From contig VBBQ01000033.1 of assembly GCA_005888755.1 (NCBI GenBank), positions 79,377 through 102,863 of the forward strand: 23,487 bases of DNA, given 5' to 3'. The stretch's first letter is position 1. Each line of letters starts with the position of its first letter. This document shows, piece by piece, positions 1-7,125 of the stretch. The DNA is from Candidatus Bathyarchaeota archaeon (GTDB lineage Archaea; Thermoproteota; Bathyarchaeia; 40CM-2-53-6). The position numbers were made by a program, and so were the translations under genes. The notes under the pieces were generated by a model. It did no database searches and was not told where the DNA came from. It saw only the letters and a list, made by a program, of their open reading frames with translations.

Positions 1-93
1 AGCAGCTGTGTCCGAGAAGAAACACGACTCACTCTGCTCCGTGTCACCAAGCCAATTGAAACCGTACGCTCAGTCGGGGATACTAATGGTTAG
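1..93 (+). CDS. 3' end of an upstream hypothetical gene (partial)
   Basis: Frame 1 is open from the first base to a TAG at 91-93 and encodes about 30 residues, ending in ...ETVRSVGDTNG. The start lies outside the window. The residues are mixed charged and hydrophobic with no recognisable motif, so no function can be given. The stop overlaps the GTG of the next possible ORF (TAGTG), an arrangement often seen in coupled genes, but a 30-codon open frame is weak evidence on its own. The stop also lies inside a short perfect inverted repeat, ACTAA/TTAGT, at 82-94. Confidence 0.3.
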   Translation, partial: SSCVREETRLTLLRVTKPIETVRSVGDTNG

Positions 94-302
94 TGTCTAA
101 AACTTCTTCGACTTACCCCTTGGATGAGATTTTCAACATTCTCGTCGAGCTGGCTAAGTCTTCTTGCGTAGCAGGTTCGCCTGTTTTTCAGCCTGTTCTC
201 GGATCCGAGCTGGCGATTTTCAACCAGCCCATTTTCCGCGCTCGTCCCCAGCGGATTCTGCGGGAGGTTGGATGTGACCGAAAAAACCATTGTCTTATGT
301 AA
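93..302 (+). CDS. Doubtful small hypothetical protein, 69 aa
   Basis: A GTG-started ORF that overlaps the preceding stop by one base. The first 30 residues (SKTSSTYPLDEIFNILVELA then KSS) look like a short amphipathic helix. The rest is rich in Arg, Pro and Phe with no motif. There is no clear ribosome site or TATA box, and the opposite strand is open over the same bases, so this may be non-coding. It is listed because the TAGTG overlap with the upstream frame could mean translational coupling. No function is proposed. Confidence 0.25.
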   Translation: MSKTSSTYPLDEIFNILVELAKSSCVAGSPVFQPVLGSELAIFNQPIFRARPQRILREVGCDRKNHCLM

Positions 303-701
303 CGTTTCTTTTTCCGTAACTATTTTTTCCTGTAACTATTCTCTCGCGCTAACTATTGTGTGACCCCCCGGGTGGTCGGTTTTCCCGTGCCGCGCCCTTC
401 ACGAAAACGTCCAAAATCGGCGCAAGAAGGGAACGATCTGGAAAAGGGGGTCTTACGCAGGTAATCTCGTGACGCAAGAATGCCACGATGCCCCGCCTTC
501 TACCTGTGTGGATCTTGCATCTTCGTTGGAACACCAGAATAAAATAGAGCCCGGCAGGGGTGCCTCGTACTGGTAGGACCTTGCAGAAGCCGATACGAGG
601 GGATGGAGGGGGGGGGTCCTGCTTTCTCACCTAACTGTTAAAGGGTCATTTCGCGGAATCACAGTCAGGCTTGAGTCGTGTATTCCTATAGGGTCTAGTC
701 C
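303..701. other. Intergenic stretch with no convincing gene
   Basis: About 400 bases before the large membrane protein. The minus-strand frame open at 349-630 is Arg/Pro-rich and looks like a chance ORF. The only structure seen is a set of three TAACTATT direct repeats at 317-357 and a G-run near 607-616. No TATA box at the usual distance was found for the gene starting at 702. Confidence 0.5.
317..357. repeat. Three spaced TAACTATT direct repeats
   Basis: TAACTATT occurs at 317-324, 333-340 and 350-357, with starts 16 and 17 bases apart. The first two copies extend to GTAACTATT. The near-constant spacing of about one and a half helical turns suggests stacked binding sites for a regulator, but no gene begins close downstream: the next start is 345 bases away on the plus strand. 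Confidence 0.45.
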
Positions 702-3014
702 ATGATTGTTCCGATCAGTCGTATTTCTCACCTCCTTAGGACACGTGCAAGTCAATTCTTCGGTCTGAACCAGGAGCCCTCCGCACAGGCGGGAAGGGGG
801 ACGAGAATAGGGCTGTTCGTTTCAGGGGCCTTCTTAGTAGCCGTGGGTCTGCTTATCGTTCTCATCTCCAGCCTCTTCGTCGTTCTAGCGATTCCTGTGT
901 TCCTTTTTGGCGCGTACAACTTGGTGAATTCAAGGAGGAAAATATTGTCGCTTAGCAGGTCGAACCTGCTATCTCTGTCAGGACATCTCTGCGCCACTGT
1001 GGTGCTGTACCTACTCTTCACCAGAATCCTCTGGGTCACCTACATGACCGACAGCATCGTCGGCTCGTACATGGGAGTCCTCAAGGTGCTAGCATTACAG
1101 AACCCGTACGGCTATTCAATCAAACCCTTTCTAGACCACTTCAGCTTTCCCCCGTCCTTCTACACCCCCAGAATAGACGGCTCGTTCGAGTTCCACCTCA
1201 ACTACCCGGCCCTCAACTTTCTGACTCTCCTCCCCCTCTACGCCGCAGGACTACACGACCTTCGCGACGGAGTATTCATCTTCCACATACTATCAGTGCT
1301 CCTAATCTTCGGGCTCGTTCCTTCTCGCCAGAAAGCACTCAGTCTCGCCCCCTTCGTGTTCTTTCCAGCGTTCGTTGCGGCAAGCTGGACCGATAGCGTC
1401 TGGGCCTTCTTCCTAGTCGGAGGCGCCATCCTTTGGTATAGAAACAGGAACCTTGGTCTCCTGATGGTAGGTTTTGCCGGAGCCACAAAACAGATTGCCC
1501 TCATCGCTGCCCCGTTTCTCCTTATTCGTCTCTGGCAGGAATCTCCCGGCTCAAAGTTGAGAAACACCCTCGTAGGCGCCGGTGCCATAGCCACGGGCTT
1601 CCTAGGCCCAAACATTCCGTTCATGCTATCCTCCCCATCCCAATGGTGGGCGGCCACCATCGCGCCGTACTTCCCTGGCGGTGCAGCTCAGGTTCCCGGA
1701 GGAGTCGGGCTCTCCGGGGTACTGTTGGACCTAGGAGTTGTCCCTCCTCCTCTGTTTTTTGTCGCACTCATGAGCCTTGTAGGCGTCGGAGCGCTCTATC
1801 TCTACTCGACCCGCTTCTCCAAGTCAAGATACTTCGTCTGGATCTTCCCGATCATGATCATGTTCTTCTATTATCGATCCTTTCCCAACTACATCTTCTA
1901 CTGGGCTTTCCCCCTCGCCTATGAATTCTTCAACAGCAGGCCCGCGTTATCGATCTGGCATTTTTCTCCATTCCACACATTACCCTGGCACCCTTCAGTG
2001 GGGCCCACCCTTCGCTCCGTCCGAAGCAGATTGAGGGTCCCCTTGCTTGCCGGCTTGTTGCTCACCACAGTATTTGTCGGAGCCTTCGGAACCTATGTCT
2101 CAAATTCGCCGCCCTCGAGGGTAGACGTGCAAATCAACTCAATAGTTGATCCTGACGGAATAGGCGCATCAACACTGCTCAACGTGACGCTGGACAACCT
2201 GACTCCCCGACCCATCGTCCCGTCGTTTTTCGTTAAATGGAGCTACCTCCCATACCTCTGGGCCTCGGACTCAAATCAGAGCCTCGCGCCATCTTCAAGC
2301 GCTTCGTATCTCGTGAGTGCTACCGACGGTCTAGCGGCAGTGCCCCGATCAACAAGCTTCCGCGTCTATGTCTTTGATGCCGGAACCCGAAACCTTGTGG
2401 GCCAATCTCTACCATTCCGCATCGATTCCCCTCTCCCAACCATAGAGAACCCGCACTTCAGATGGTGGACGCTCGATGTCGGAGCAGGAGCCAAAGTCCC
2501 ATTCAGTTGGAAGCTGACCAAAGCCAACATAGATTCGCTCACACCAGTAATCCAAGGCCTCGACCATAACCAGACATCAGGGATAAGCCTTCGGCTCAAC
2601 TACACGAGCCCGGCAATCAATGTTGAGAAGATAATGCTGTCTCAGAAAATTTTCCTCAACTCTACAACCATGAACCTCTCCCTGTTCGATCCTGCAGCAA
2701 CAAGCACTGGCAATCGAGCCGTCCTCGGGGTAACCCTGACGGATGGCGCTCACGAACTATCCTACATCTTCTCCAATACCACCGCTAAGTCGACACTTTT
2801 CACTTCCAGCTATAACATCACAAACGTAGTTCCCGTCGCAGCTTCTGCCTGGACTACTGTATTCATTGACGCAAACCAGGCTTGGCTTGCCCAGGGCTGG
2901 GCCGTTCCTAACCAGGTGACGTTTACGATCTTTCTGCAAGCCAACAGTGCAGGTCTCTACTCGGCAAGCATCCGAGACCTATCATACCCCGTCTCTGGCC
3001 AAGTAAGTTTGTAG
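702..3014 (+). CDS. GT-C-type membrane glycosyltransferase with extracytoplasmic C-terminal domain, 770 aa
   Basis: Integral membrane protein that probably transfers a sugar from a polyprenol-phosphate donor outside the membrane. Seen: a basic N-terminus (1-35), a hydrophobic pair at about 36-75, a TM near 95-112, then an outer loop (about 112-165) with TDS, NPYGYS and FHLNYPALNF, followed by many TM segments to about residue 466. The large first outer loop with an acidic residue and an NPY motif is typical of the GT-C superfamily (ArnT/PMT/GT87-like). SWTDSVW and ATKQ in later segments also fit, but the exact family is not fixed. Residues 467-770 form a beta-rich outer region with many N-x-S/T sequons, perhaps an acceptor-binding or surface domain. 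ATG start; no clear TATA box. It stands alone on this strand; nearby secreted proteins are possible substrates (inference). Confidence 0.75.
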   Translation: MIVPISRISHLLRTRASQFFGLNQEPSAQAGRGTRIGLFVSGAFLVAVGLLIVLISSLFVVLAIPVFLFGAYNLVNSRRKILSLSRSNLLSLSGHLCATVVLYLLFTRILWVTYMTDSIVGSYMGVLKVLALQNPYGYSIKPFLDHFSFPPSFYTPRIDGSFEFHLNYPALNFLTLLPLYAAGLHDLRDGVFIFHILSVLLIFGLVPSRQKALSLAPFVFFPAFVAASWTDSVWAFFLVGGAILWYRNRNLGLLMVGFAGATKQIALIAAPFLLIRLWQESPGSKLRNTLVGAGAIATGFLGPNIPFMLSSPSQWWAATIAPYFPGGAAQVPGGVGLSGVLLDLGVVPPPLFFVALMSLVGVGALYLYSTRFSKSRYFVWIFPIMIMFFYYRSFPNYIFYWAFPLAYEFFNSRPALSIWHFSPFHTLPWHPSVGPTLRSVRSRLRVPLLAGLLLTTVFVGAFGTYVSNSPPSRVDVQINSIVDPDGIGASTLLNVTLDNLTPRPIVPSFFVKWSYLPYLWASDSNQSLAPSSSASYLVSATDGLAAVPRSTSFRVYVFDAGTRNLVGQSLPFRIDSPLPTIENPHFRWWTLDVGAGAKVPFSWKLTKANIDSLTPVIQGLDHNQTSGISLRLNYTSPAINVEKIMLSQKIFLNSTTMNLSLFDPAATSTGNRAVLGVTLTDGAHELSYIFSNTTAKSTLFTSSYNITNVVPVAASAWTTVFIDANQAWLAQGWAVPNQVTFTIFLQANSAGLYSASIRDLSYPVSGQVSL

Positions 3015-3052
3015 ATGCCGGTCCAACTCTGTTCCTCCTAAGACCCGACTAG

Positions 3053-3078
3053 AACTCCGTTGGAGCATCGTCGGAGTT
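3053..3078. terminator. Perfect inverted repeat after the glycosyltransferase gene
   Basis: AACTCCG (3053-3059) pairs with CGGAGTT (3072-3078) around a 12-base loop, about 40 bases after the stop at 3014. It also abuts the stop codon (3077-3079, minus strand) of the Ig-domain remnant. A hairpin shared by two converging frames fits a transcript end; there is no strong T-run, so the terminator role is inferred. Confidence 0.4.
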
Positions 3079-3359
3079 ACTGCACGGTAAAGGTAATCGA
3101 CAGAGAGTGGGAGAAGGTCCCGCTGGTCGCCAAGACAAATATCGTGTAGCCTCTCCGCGGCGTCATTCCAGACGTTGAGACGGAGAGCAGTGCGTTTGCA
3201 GTTCTCCCAGATGTCAGAGACACCTTCGTCGTTCCGTGTCGCAATCGGTCCGTTGGCGAGGATCGGCGAGACTGTTGCGGTGAGGTTTACTATTCCTGAG
3301 AATCCGCTCACGCTTGAGATTGGTAGGCTGGCGGTCGCGGAGGAACCCCCGCGAAAGGG
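3077..3359 (-). pseudogene. Frameshifted remnant of a COG1470-like Ig domain
   Basis: Two minus-strand frames together read as one Ig-like domain of the type found in the large secreted proteins of this window. The upstream part reads GSSATASLPISSVSGFSG and continues through VNLTATVSP and ANGPIAT. The frame then changes near 3215 and continues as VSLTSGRTANALLSV, GYTIFVLATSG and HSLSITFTVQ, ending at TAA 3077-3079. The same order (GFxGxVxLT, VSPxxANGP, GxYxxxVxATSG, ThSxxxTxxV) is seen in the first Ig repeat of the protein at 17315-20995. A stop lies just upstream (3360-3362) and there is no start or signal peptide, so this is a relic. A single sequencing indel could explain the internal shift but not the missing 5' end. 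Confidence 0.65.
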
Positions 3360-3657
3360 TCAACCCTTGCGAGCGATAATGCTCGACCCGGCATGACCTT
3401 ACCCATTCCTAGCATGGACTCTCGCGAAACAGTGTGACTTCGGCTGTCGCTCTCCGGAGAAAAGATTCTCGATAGACATTTGACCCAACCTCCAAGCTTG
3501 AATTGTATACCTAGAGGTATCGTAATGTCGCAAAAGGTTAGTCGGTGTATGATGCGAGCGCTCGGCCTTATATGGCGCCCGACTGCTCTTGCGGAGTTGA
3601 GGTTCTGGCAGATATTAACGGCAGTGTTCGCAGGGGGTTACCGATTCGTCTAAGTTC

Positions 3658-3897
3658 ATGCAGTCTCTGGGAGACTCCGCGTACACGAAGCTACGAAAAA
3701 TCGCTGCCGATAGGGACATTACAGTGCAGGAATTGATTAGAGCTATAGTCATTCCCGACTGGTTGAAGATGGATGAGAAGCACAATGGAGGAGACAGTTC
3801 ATCATCAGAGAGACATCGGAAACGGATTTCAAGGTCGAGGACGCGATCACAAACGCTTTCCATAGCGGCGATGCCGAAACCGAAGAAAAAACAATAA
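3658..3897 (+). CDS. Small ribbon-helix-helix-like protein, 79 aa
   Basis: Residues 1-37 (MQSLGDSAYTKLRKIAADRD, then TVQELIRAIVIPDWLKM) resemble the small archaeal CopG/ribbon-helix-helix-like proteins: a beta strand, a helix with KLRKIA, then a second helix with QELIRA. That family binds operator DNA as dimers. After residue 40 the protein turns basic and Ser/Arg-rich and ends PKPKKKQ, which may be a disordered DNA-contact tail. The +1 frame over the same tail is also open and more acidic (SETDFKVEDAITNAF), so a frameshift near 3780 is possible. ATG chosen because the frame upstream has no other start before a stop. The N-terminal half is convincing; the tail is less so. Confidence 0.5.
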   Translation: MQSLGDSAYTKLRKIAADRDITVQELIRAIVIPDWLKMDEKHNGGDSSSSERHRKRISRSRTRSQTLSIAAMPKPKKKQ

Positions 3898-4121
3898 CCG
3901 GTTCGCGCGGAACACTTCCTGAAACCGGGCGACTACGGGCCGATATGTCGAGCATGGGTTGGACTCATCCGTGCGATTCCCCCAATTCGTGATGACGCAC
4001 ACTATTGTCCGCGAGAATTCAGAATCCGTCTCAATGACTTCCACACCGCAACGTCCAGTAGGTATTCTTACGTGAGGTGTTGGGTAACTATACGCTAAAG
4101 AGGATATTCTAACGAGCTACA

Positions 4122-4373
4122 ATGTCAGCAATGTCCGACACGAGGGCGAGCAAAGACTGGGCCCCCTTCTCCAAGCAGATCAAACTAGACGAAAGTGACT
4201 GGGCCATAGTTGACGCGCTCTACGAAGACCATCGCAATCGCGAAGGAGTCATCTCAAAAGCAGACTTTATCCGAAAACTGTTTCTGACAGGTGCACGATC
4301 CCAACTCTTGTATCTCCGTCAACACTCGCCAGCCTCCCTTTCGCGAGTGGCAAGAACCAGCGGCACCAATTAG
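4122..4373 (+). CDS. Small hypothetical protein, possibly DNA-binding, 83 aa
   Basis: ATG-started ORF with a possible TATA element (TAACTATAC, 4085-4093) about 33 nt upstream and no strong ribosome site, which suits a short-leader archaeal transcript. The core, FSKQIKLDESDWAIVDALYE followed by a helical stretch with SKADFIRKLFLTGA, has a strand-helix-helix look reminiscent of ribbon-helix-helix proteins, but I do not recognise a family. The last 20 residues are Ser/Arg-rich. It converges with the secreted-protein gene at 4506-5654, with a hairpin between them. Confidence 0.55.
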   Translation: MSAMSDTRASKDWAPFSKQIKLDESDWAIVDALYEDHRNREGVISKADFIRKLFLTGARSQLLYLRQHSPASLSRVARTSGTN

Positions 4374-4422
4374 CGCGCAGCCACACGCAATCGGTTTTTG
4401 AGACACTTCATTTTCTGGATTG

Positions 4423-4448
4423 AGAACGGGATTCCACAAAACCGTTCT
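4423..4448. terminator. Perfect inverted repeat between convergent genes
   Basis: AGAACGG (4423-4429) and CCGTTCT (4442-4448) form a 7-bp stem around 12 bases, located between the stops of the genes at 4122-4373 and 4506-5654. A T-run (GGTTTTTG) lies at 4393-4400 before the stem. It may serve as a shared transcript end; inferred from position and symmetry only. Confidence 0.4.
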
Positions 4449-4505
4449 GGGTCGGACAGTCCGAGTCAGGATCAAACAATCTGCGGAAAGAGCCCTCTGG
4501 TTTTA

Positions 4506-5654
4506 CTAGGCTGCAACCGTGAACGTGAACTGGCTGTTCAGTTTCGTGGTGACGGTAATTAGGTAAGTATGACCAACAAGGAATTGCTGGAAGAGCAAGG
4601 GTACTCCATTGTAAACGCACATGTTACAATTGGTACCGATCAATATTACTGCTGAACTGACGTTCCCCGGTGAAATGGTAGGCCCTGTCCAATTAGAAAG
4701 GATCCAAACATCTTTCGAGAGGTCGGATACGCTGTAGGATTGGAGCGTTATCGGAGTATTACCTTCATTGAGTAGAGATAGGGTCATACTGGTGGGAGAG
4801 GTAAGAGAGAATGTTGACATGGTCAATGATTCAGGAGTCGGGTCCACGACGATGATTGTTAGGATACATGAGTGACTGACACTTCCACTTGACCCGGTTA
4901 TCGTGATATTGTACTTTCCTGGTATGGTCGACATGGTTGTTGATACTTGTATGCTGGTATTGGTTATGGCTCCTGGAGCTAGGGTTACCGGGTTTTGGCC
5001 TCCCATTACGCCCAGAAATCCGAAAGGCACGATTGCAGAGAGAGTTATAGATCCATCAAAACCGTTCTTGCTGTCTAGGATAATGCTCGTGGAATTTGCG
5101 AATCCAGCGACAACGGTAATTGAGTATGGGTTGGCGTACACTCCAAAATCGGCTTGGGAGCTAACCGTGGTTGTCAACAGGGCTGAGCTGCTAAGAACCT
5201 TCTTTCCAGCTAAAGCCGTCCCAGTTACAATAATACTGTACGTTCCCATAGAAGCGTTCTTAGCGGCTTGTACGGTGGTTATCGAGGTCGCGGTGCCTCC
5301 AGCTTGTACATTGACTCCGCGTGGGTTGAAAATGACCGCGATTCCACTAGTAACCTGTGCAGTAAGCGCCACCGTTCCAGTGAAACCCTGAGTGCTTAGA
5401 ATGGTGACAGTCGAACTGGCGTTCTTGCCTTGGGGGACGGTGATTACGGACGGGCTGATTGTCATTAGGAAGCTACCTGTGGTCTTGTGGGCATCACTAA
5501 TCGCGATGGGGAGTACGGTTCCGCTAACGGTGAAAGAGCCGAATGCGAAGATGAGAAGTAGAAGTAGGGCTTTGAGAGGGACCCGCTTCTTGGATAGAGT
5601 CGTGACGCATTCCTCCGAACTCAACCCTTGAAGTATCCTTCGTCGGTCCGCCAC
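4506..5654 (-). CDS. Secreted protein with two COG1470-like Ig domains, 382 aa
   Basis: Exported protein of unknown role. The N-terminus has basic residues (KKRVPLK) before a hydrophobic core, LLLLLIFAFGSFTVSG (about 30-46), a Sec-type signal peptide or anchor. Two Ig-like beta-sandwich repeats follow (about 57-155 and 158-256), each with the pattern P-x-S-I-T-V, GFxGxVxLT, P-G-x-Y-x-I-x-V-T-G and a closing TxxV. A third, different C-terminal domain (about 258-382) contains LSLLNEGNTPITLQSYSVSD, typical of archaeal surface or pilin-like beta domains, plus a CNMC pair. There is no C-terminal TM. The GTG at 5654 is the longest start; a TTG about 10 codons later is possible and no ATG lies before the hydrophobic core. 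Three ACGTGAG repeats lie just upstream. Confidence 0.75.
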   Translation of the reverse strand: MADRRRILQGLSSEECVTTLSKKRVPLKALLLLLIFAFGSFTVSGTVLPIAISDAHKTTGSFLMTISPSVITVPQGKNASSTVTILSTQGFTGTVALTAQVTSGIAVIFNPRGVNVQAGGTATSITTVQAAKNASMGTYSIIVTGTALAGKKVLSSSALLTTTVSSQADFGVYANPYSITVVAGFANSTSIILDSKNGFDGSITLSAIVPFGFLGVMGGQNPVTLAPGAITNTSIQVSTTMSTIPGKYNITITGSSGSVSHSCILTIIVVDPTPESLTMSTFSLTSPTSMTLSLLNEGNTPITLQSYSVSDLSKDVWILSNWTGPTISPGNVSSAVILIGTNCNMCVYNGVPLLFQQFLVGHTYLITVTTKLNSQFTFTVAA

Positions 5655-5704
5655 CTTACGGGTCCTGTAACCAGACCCAAGAGGCTTGGCGTCTAGGTAC
5701 GGCT

Positions 5705-5742
5705 CTCACGTGGGCCTTGCGCTCACGTCTGGGCCCTCACGT
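5705..5742 (-). repeat. Three CTCACGT (ACGTGAG) repeats upstream of the secreted-protein gene
   Basis: CTCACGT occurs at 5705-5711, 5722-5728 and 5736-5742. The first two copies are followed by TGGGCC after zero or two extra bases, so the repeat unit is longer than the core. They lie 50-90 bases before the GTG at 5654, where a regulator of that gene would bind. No TATA box is visible there, and the last copy overlaps the stop of the small upstream gene. Confidence 0.4.
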
Positions 5743-5904
5743 CGTTATGGTCTTCGGCCAGATGCACATCTTGCCTTCAGTATCCTTGTGGCCGTGGTAT
5801 CGATAAGAAGTCTGTTGGTAACCTTTGAGCTCGCAACGCGCATCATGTTTTGAGCAAATGGAGTCGCACTGGAGTAGTTCTTCGGCCGTTCTGCTTTTTT
5901 CCAT
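5737..5904 (-). CDS. Small Cys/His-rich, probably zinc-binding protein, 55 aa
   Basis: An ATG-to-TGA ORF. It begins MEKSRTAEELLQCDSICSKH and contains C13-x3-C17-x2-H20-x3-C24, then an aromatic stretch, H37-x-H39, and a final C47 in GKMCIWPK. Four Cys and three His in 55 residues suggest metal binding, most likely structural zinc; I do not recognise a named family. A possible TATA-like stretch (CTAACTA, near 5945) is about 41 nt before the ATG. It lies between the DedA-family gene and the secreted-protein gene on the same strand and may be co-transcribed with the latter. The ordered Cys/His spacing argues against a chance ORF. Confidence 0.6.
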   Translation of the reverse strand: MEKSRTAEELLQCDSICSKHDARCELKGYQQTSYRYHGHKDTEGKMCIWPKTITT

Positions 5905-6091
5905 TGTTAGAGGCAGCTCACGACATCTAGCCCGATGTTGTAGTTAGGTCTATCCACCTGGAAACATGGTTTCCTCTCCGGGGCTCGGTGTGACAAACCT
6001 CACCGACATATGAGCGTTGTCTCTGGAAACAAGCAAAATAGGGAATCGCTTCCCCTTGAACGATTCAAACCGTAAGGTTAGCTGTCCACGC

Positions 6092-6736
6092 CTAAGTCGC
6101 GAGTTTTCCCTCGTCTGGGGATTCCTTCTTTCGGGTCTTTCTTGAGAAAAACAAGAGGACCAGGATTAGTCCCACTATTGCCGCGTATCCAATCGACGGC
6201 AGAATTGCGTCCAGGGTGCTGATGATCGAACTAGCATTTTGTCCCGCGAGAACTCCGAGGTAGATGAGTATGATATCCCAGATGACTATGCCCACGGTTG
6301 AGTAGGCTAGGAACTTTCCAATCTTCATCTTGGCGATCCCCGCTGGAAACGCGATCACGGTTCGAAGAAGGGGGACAAACCTTGCGAGCAAGACGGCCAC
6401 GCTGCCATATTTTGCAAACCATCCTTCTGCGACGATCAGATGATGCTCCCTGAGCCGGATTTTCCTGCCGAACCGTAGTACAGCAGGTCTTCCCAAGTAG
6501 TATCCGACACCAAAGTCGACAATTGTTCCTACAAGACTTCCCAGGGTTGCCGCCGCCACCGCTGCCCAAAATTCGAGGCGACCCTGGTATACCAGGTAAC
6601 CGGTTAGCGGCAGAACGATTTCGCTAGGAACGGGAAGCGTCGCGCCCTCAAGGGTCATCAACAGGAAGACTCCTGTATAGCCCCATTGAGATAGCAGGTT
6701 TAGCGCGATATTGAATATCGTGTCGTTCAGGCTCAA
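6092..6736 (-). CDS. DedA-family (SNARE-associated/VTT domain) membrane protein, 214 aa
   Basis: Polytopic membrane protein of the DedA/VTT superfamily, thought in bacteria to act in lipid carrier recycling, proton-driven transport and envelope homeostasis. Diagnostic segments: LEGATLPVPSEIVLPLTGYL (about 28-47, the E-x-x-x-P-x-P-x-E re-entrant loop), a GTIVDFGVGYYLGR helix (about 71-84), and RFVPLLRTVIAFPAGIAKM (about 118-136, the R-x-x-P-x-x-R motif with G and M), followed by a final TM and a basic tail. Length is normal for the family and both key arginines are present. TTG start; an A/T-rich box (CCTAAAAGAT, minus strand, 6771-6780) is centred 39 nt upstream. Divergent from the tiny membrane protein at 6889. 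An archaeal role in recycling polyprenol carriers would suit a surface-glycoprotein locus, but that is inference. Confidence 0.9.
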   Translation of the reverse strand: MSLNDTIFNIALNLLSQWGYTGVFLLMTLEGATLPVPSEIVLPLTGYLVYQGRLEFWAAVAAATLGSLVGTIVDFGVGYYLGRPAVLRFGRKIRLREHHLIVAEGWFAKYGSVAVLLARFVPLLRTVIAFPAGIAKMKIGKFLAYSTVGIVIWDIILIYLGVLAGQNASSIISTLDAILPSIGYAAIVGLILVLLFFSRKTRKKESPDEGKLAT

Positions 6737-6770
6737 GATGCTCTGTTGTCAGCGATTCAGGGTCTTTCAA

Positions 6771-6780
6771 ATCTTTTAGG
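6771..6780 (-). promoter_or_regulatory. TATA-like box of the DedA-family gene
   Basis: The minus strand reads CCTAAAAGAT, centred 39 nt before the TTG at 6736. The distance matches several other genes in the window and implies a leader of about 13 nt. It supports the TTG start. Confidence 0.5.
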
Positions 6781-6888
6781 CTCAGGAGAGAGCTAACAAG
6801 AGAGACTCGGTCAAGGCCAGCACCATTTCTCTCGTGATTATACTGGGTAATTGTTTTTTAGCGCCCTTTTAGTCTGTGCTATTTAGCG

Positions 6889-7023
6889 ATGTCTCGGCGA
6901 GAGCATCAAGAAGGCGTGTCCGGCAAGATCATACTGTTCGTAGTGTTGGGAGTCTTCCCCGTGATTTTCATGTTGATAGTTTTCATATTTGGCCCGATGC
7001 TCGGGCTCCGGTTCGGGGCTTGA
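6889..7023 (+). CDS. Tiny single-pass membrane protein, 44 aa
   Basis: ATG to TGA. The N-terminus MSRREHQEGVSGK is charged and is followed by one long hydrophobic helix, IILFVVLGVFPVIFMLIVFI (about 14-33), ending FGPMLGLRFGA. The charge pattern predicts the N-terminus inside. An A/T-rich box (GTTTTTTAG, about 6853-6860) is centred roughly 33 nt upstream. The gene is divergent from the DedA-family gene, with about 150 bases between the starts. No family is recognised, but the clean charge/hydrophobic layout and promoter support a real gene. Confidence 0.55.
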   Translation: MSRREHQEGVSGKIILFVVLGVFPVIFMLIVFIFGPMLGLRFGA

Positions 7024-7125
7024 ATTCCATTCCATGGCCGAACCAGACCACGTAGTTTGGAGGATCGGGAAGCCTAATGAGTCCTACTCGGCGTTGGCGT
7101 AAAGAGTTAATCGAACACAATAGTC

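Noticed and set aside
349-630. 93-codon minus-strand ORF upstream of the glycosyltransferase gene.
   Set aside because: Arg/Pro-rich text with no motif, start signal or hydrophobic pattern; likely a chance frame.
3507-3520. ATACCTAGAGGTAT near-palindrome, with a close copy (ATACCTAGAGATAT) at 14701-14714, each just before a short ATG frame.
   Set aside because: One approximate 17-base match pair is about what chance gives in 23 kb on both strands, and the two downstream frames (3525-3653, 14725-14871) share no similarity.
3525-3653. 42-codon frame with a hydrophobic end, four bases before the ribbon-helix-helix-like gene.
   Set aside because: No ribosome site or motif; too short to support on composition alone.
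4903-5391. 162-codon plus-strand ORF inside the secreted Ig protein gene.
   Set aside because: Antisense shadow: the minus strand has a signal peptide and clear Ig repeats across the same bases.
5950-6092. Minus-strand frame after the DedA-family gene reading LRFESFKGKRFPILLV and RFVTPSPGEETMFPGG.
   Set aside because: Protein-like text but no usable start; it overlaps the DedA-family 3' end and no family is recognised.
7034-7102. 22-codon plus-strand frame MAEPDHVVWRIGKPNESYSA, reminiscent of the W-x-I-G-x-x-D/N-x-S start of some secreted carbohydrate enzymes.
   Set aside because: Too short, and the resemblance rests on five or six residues.
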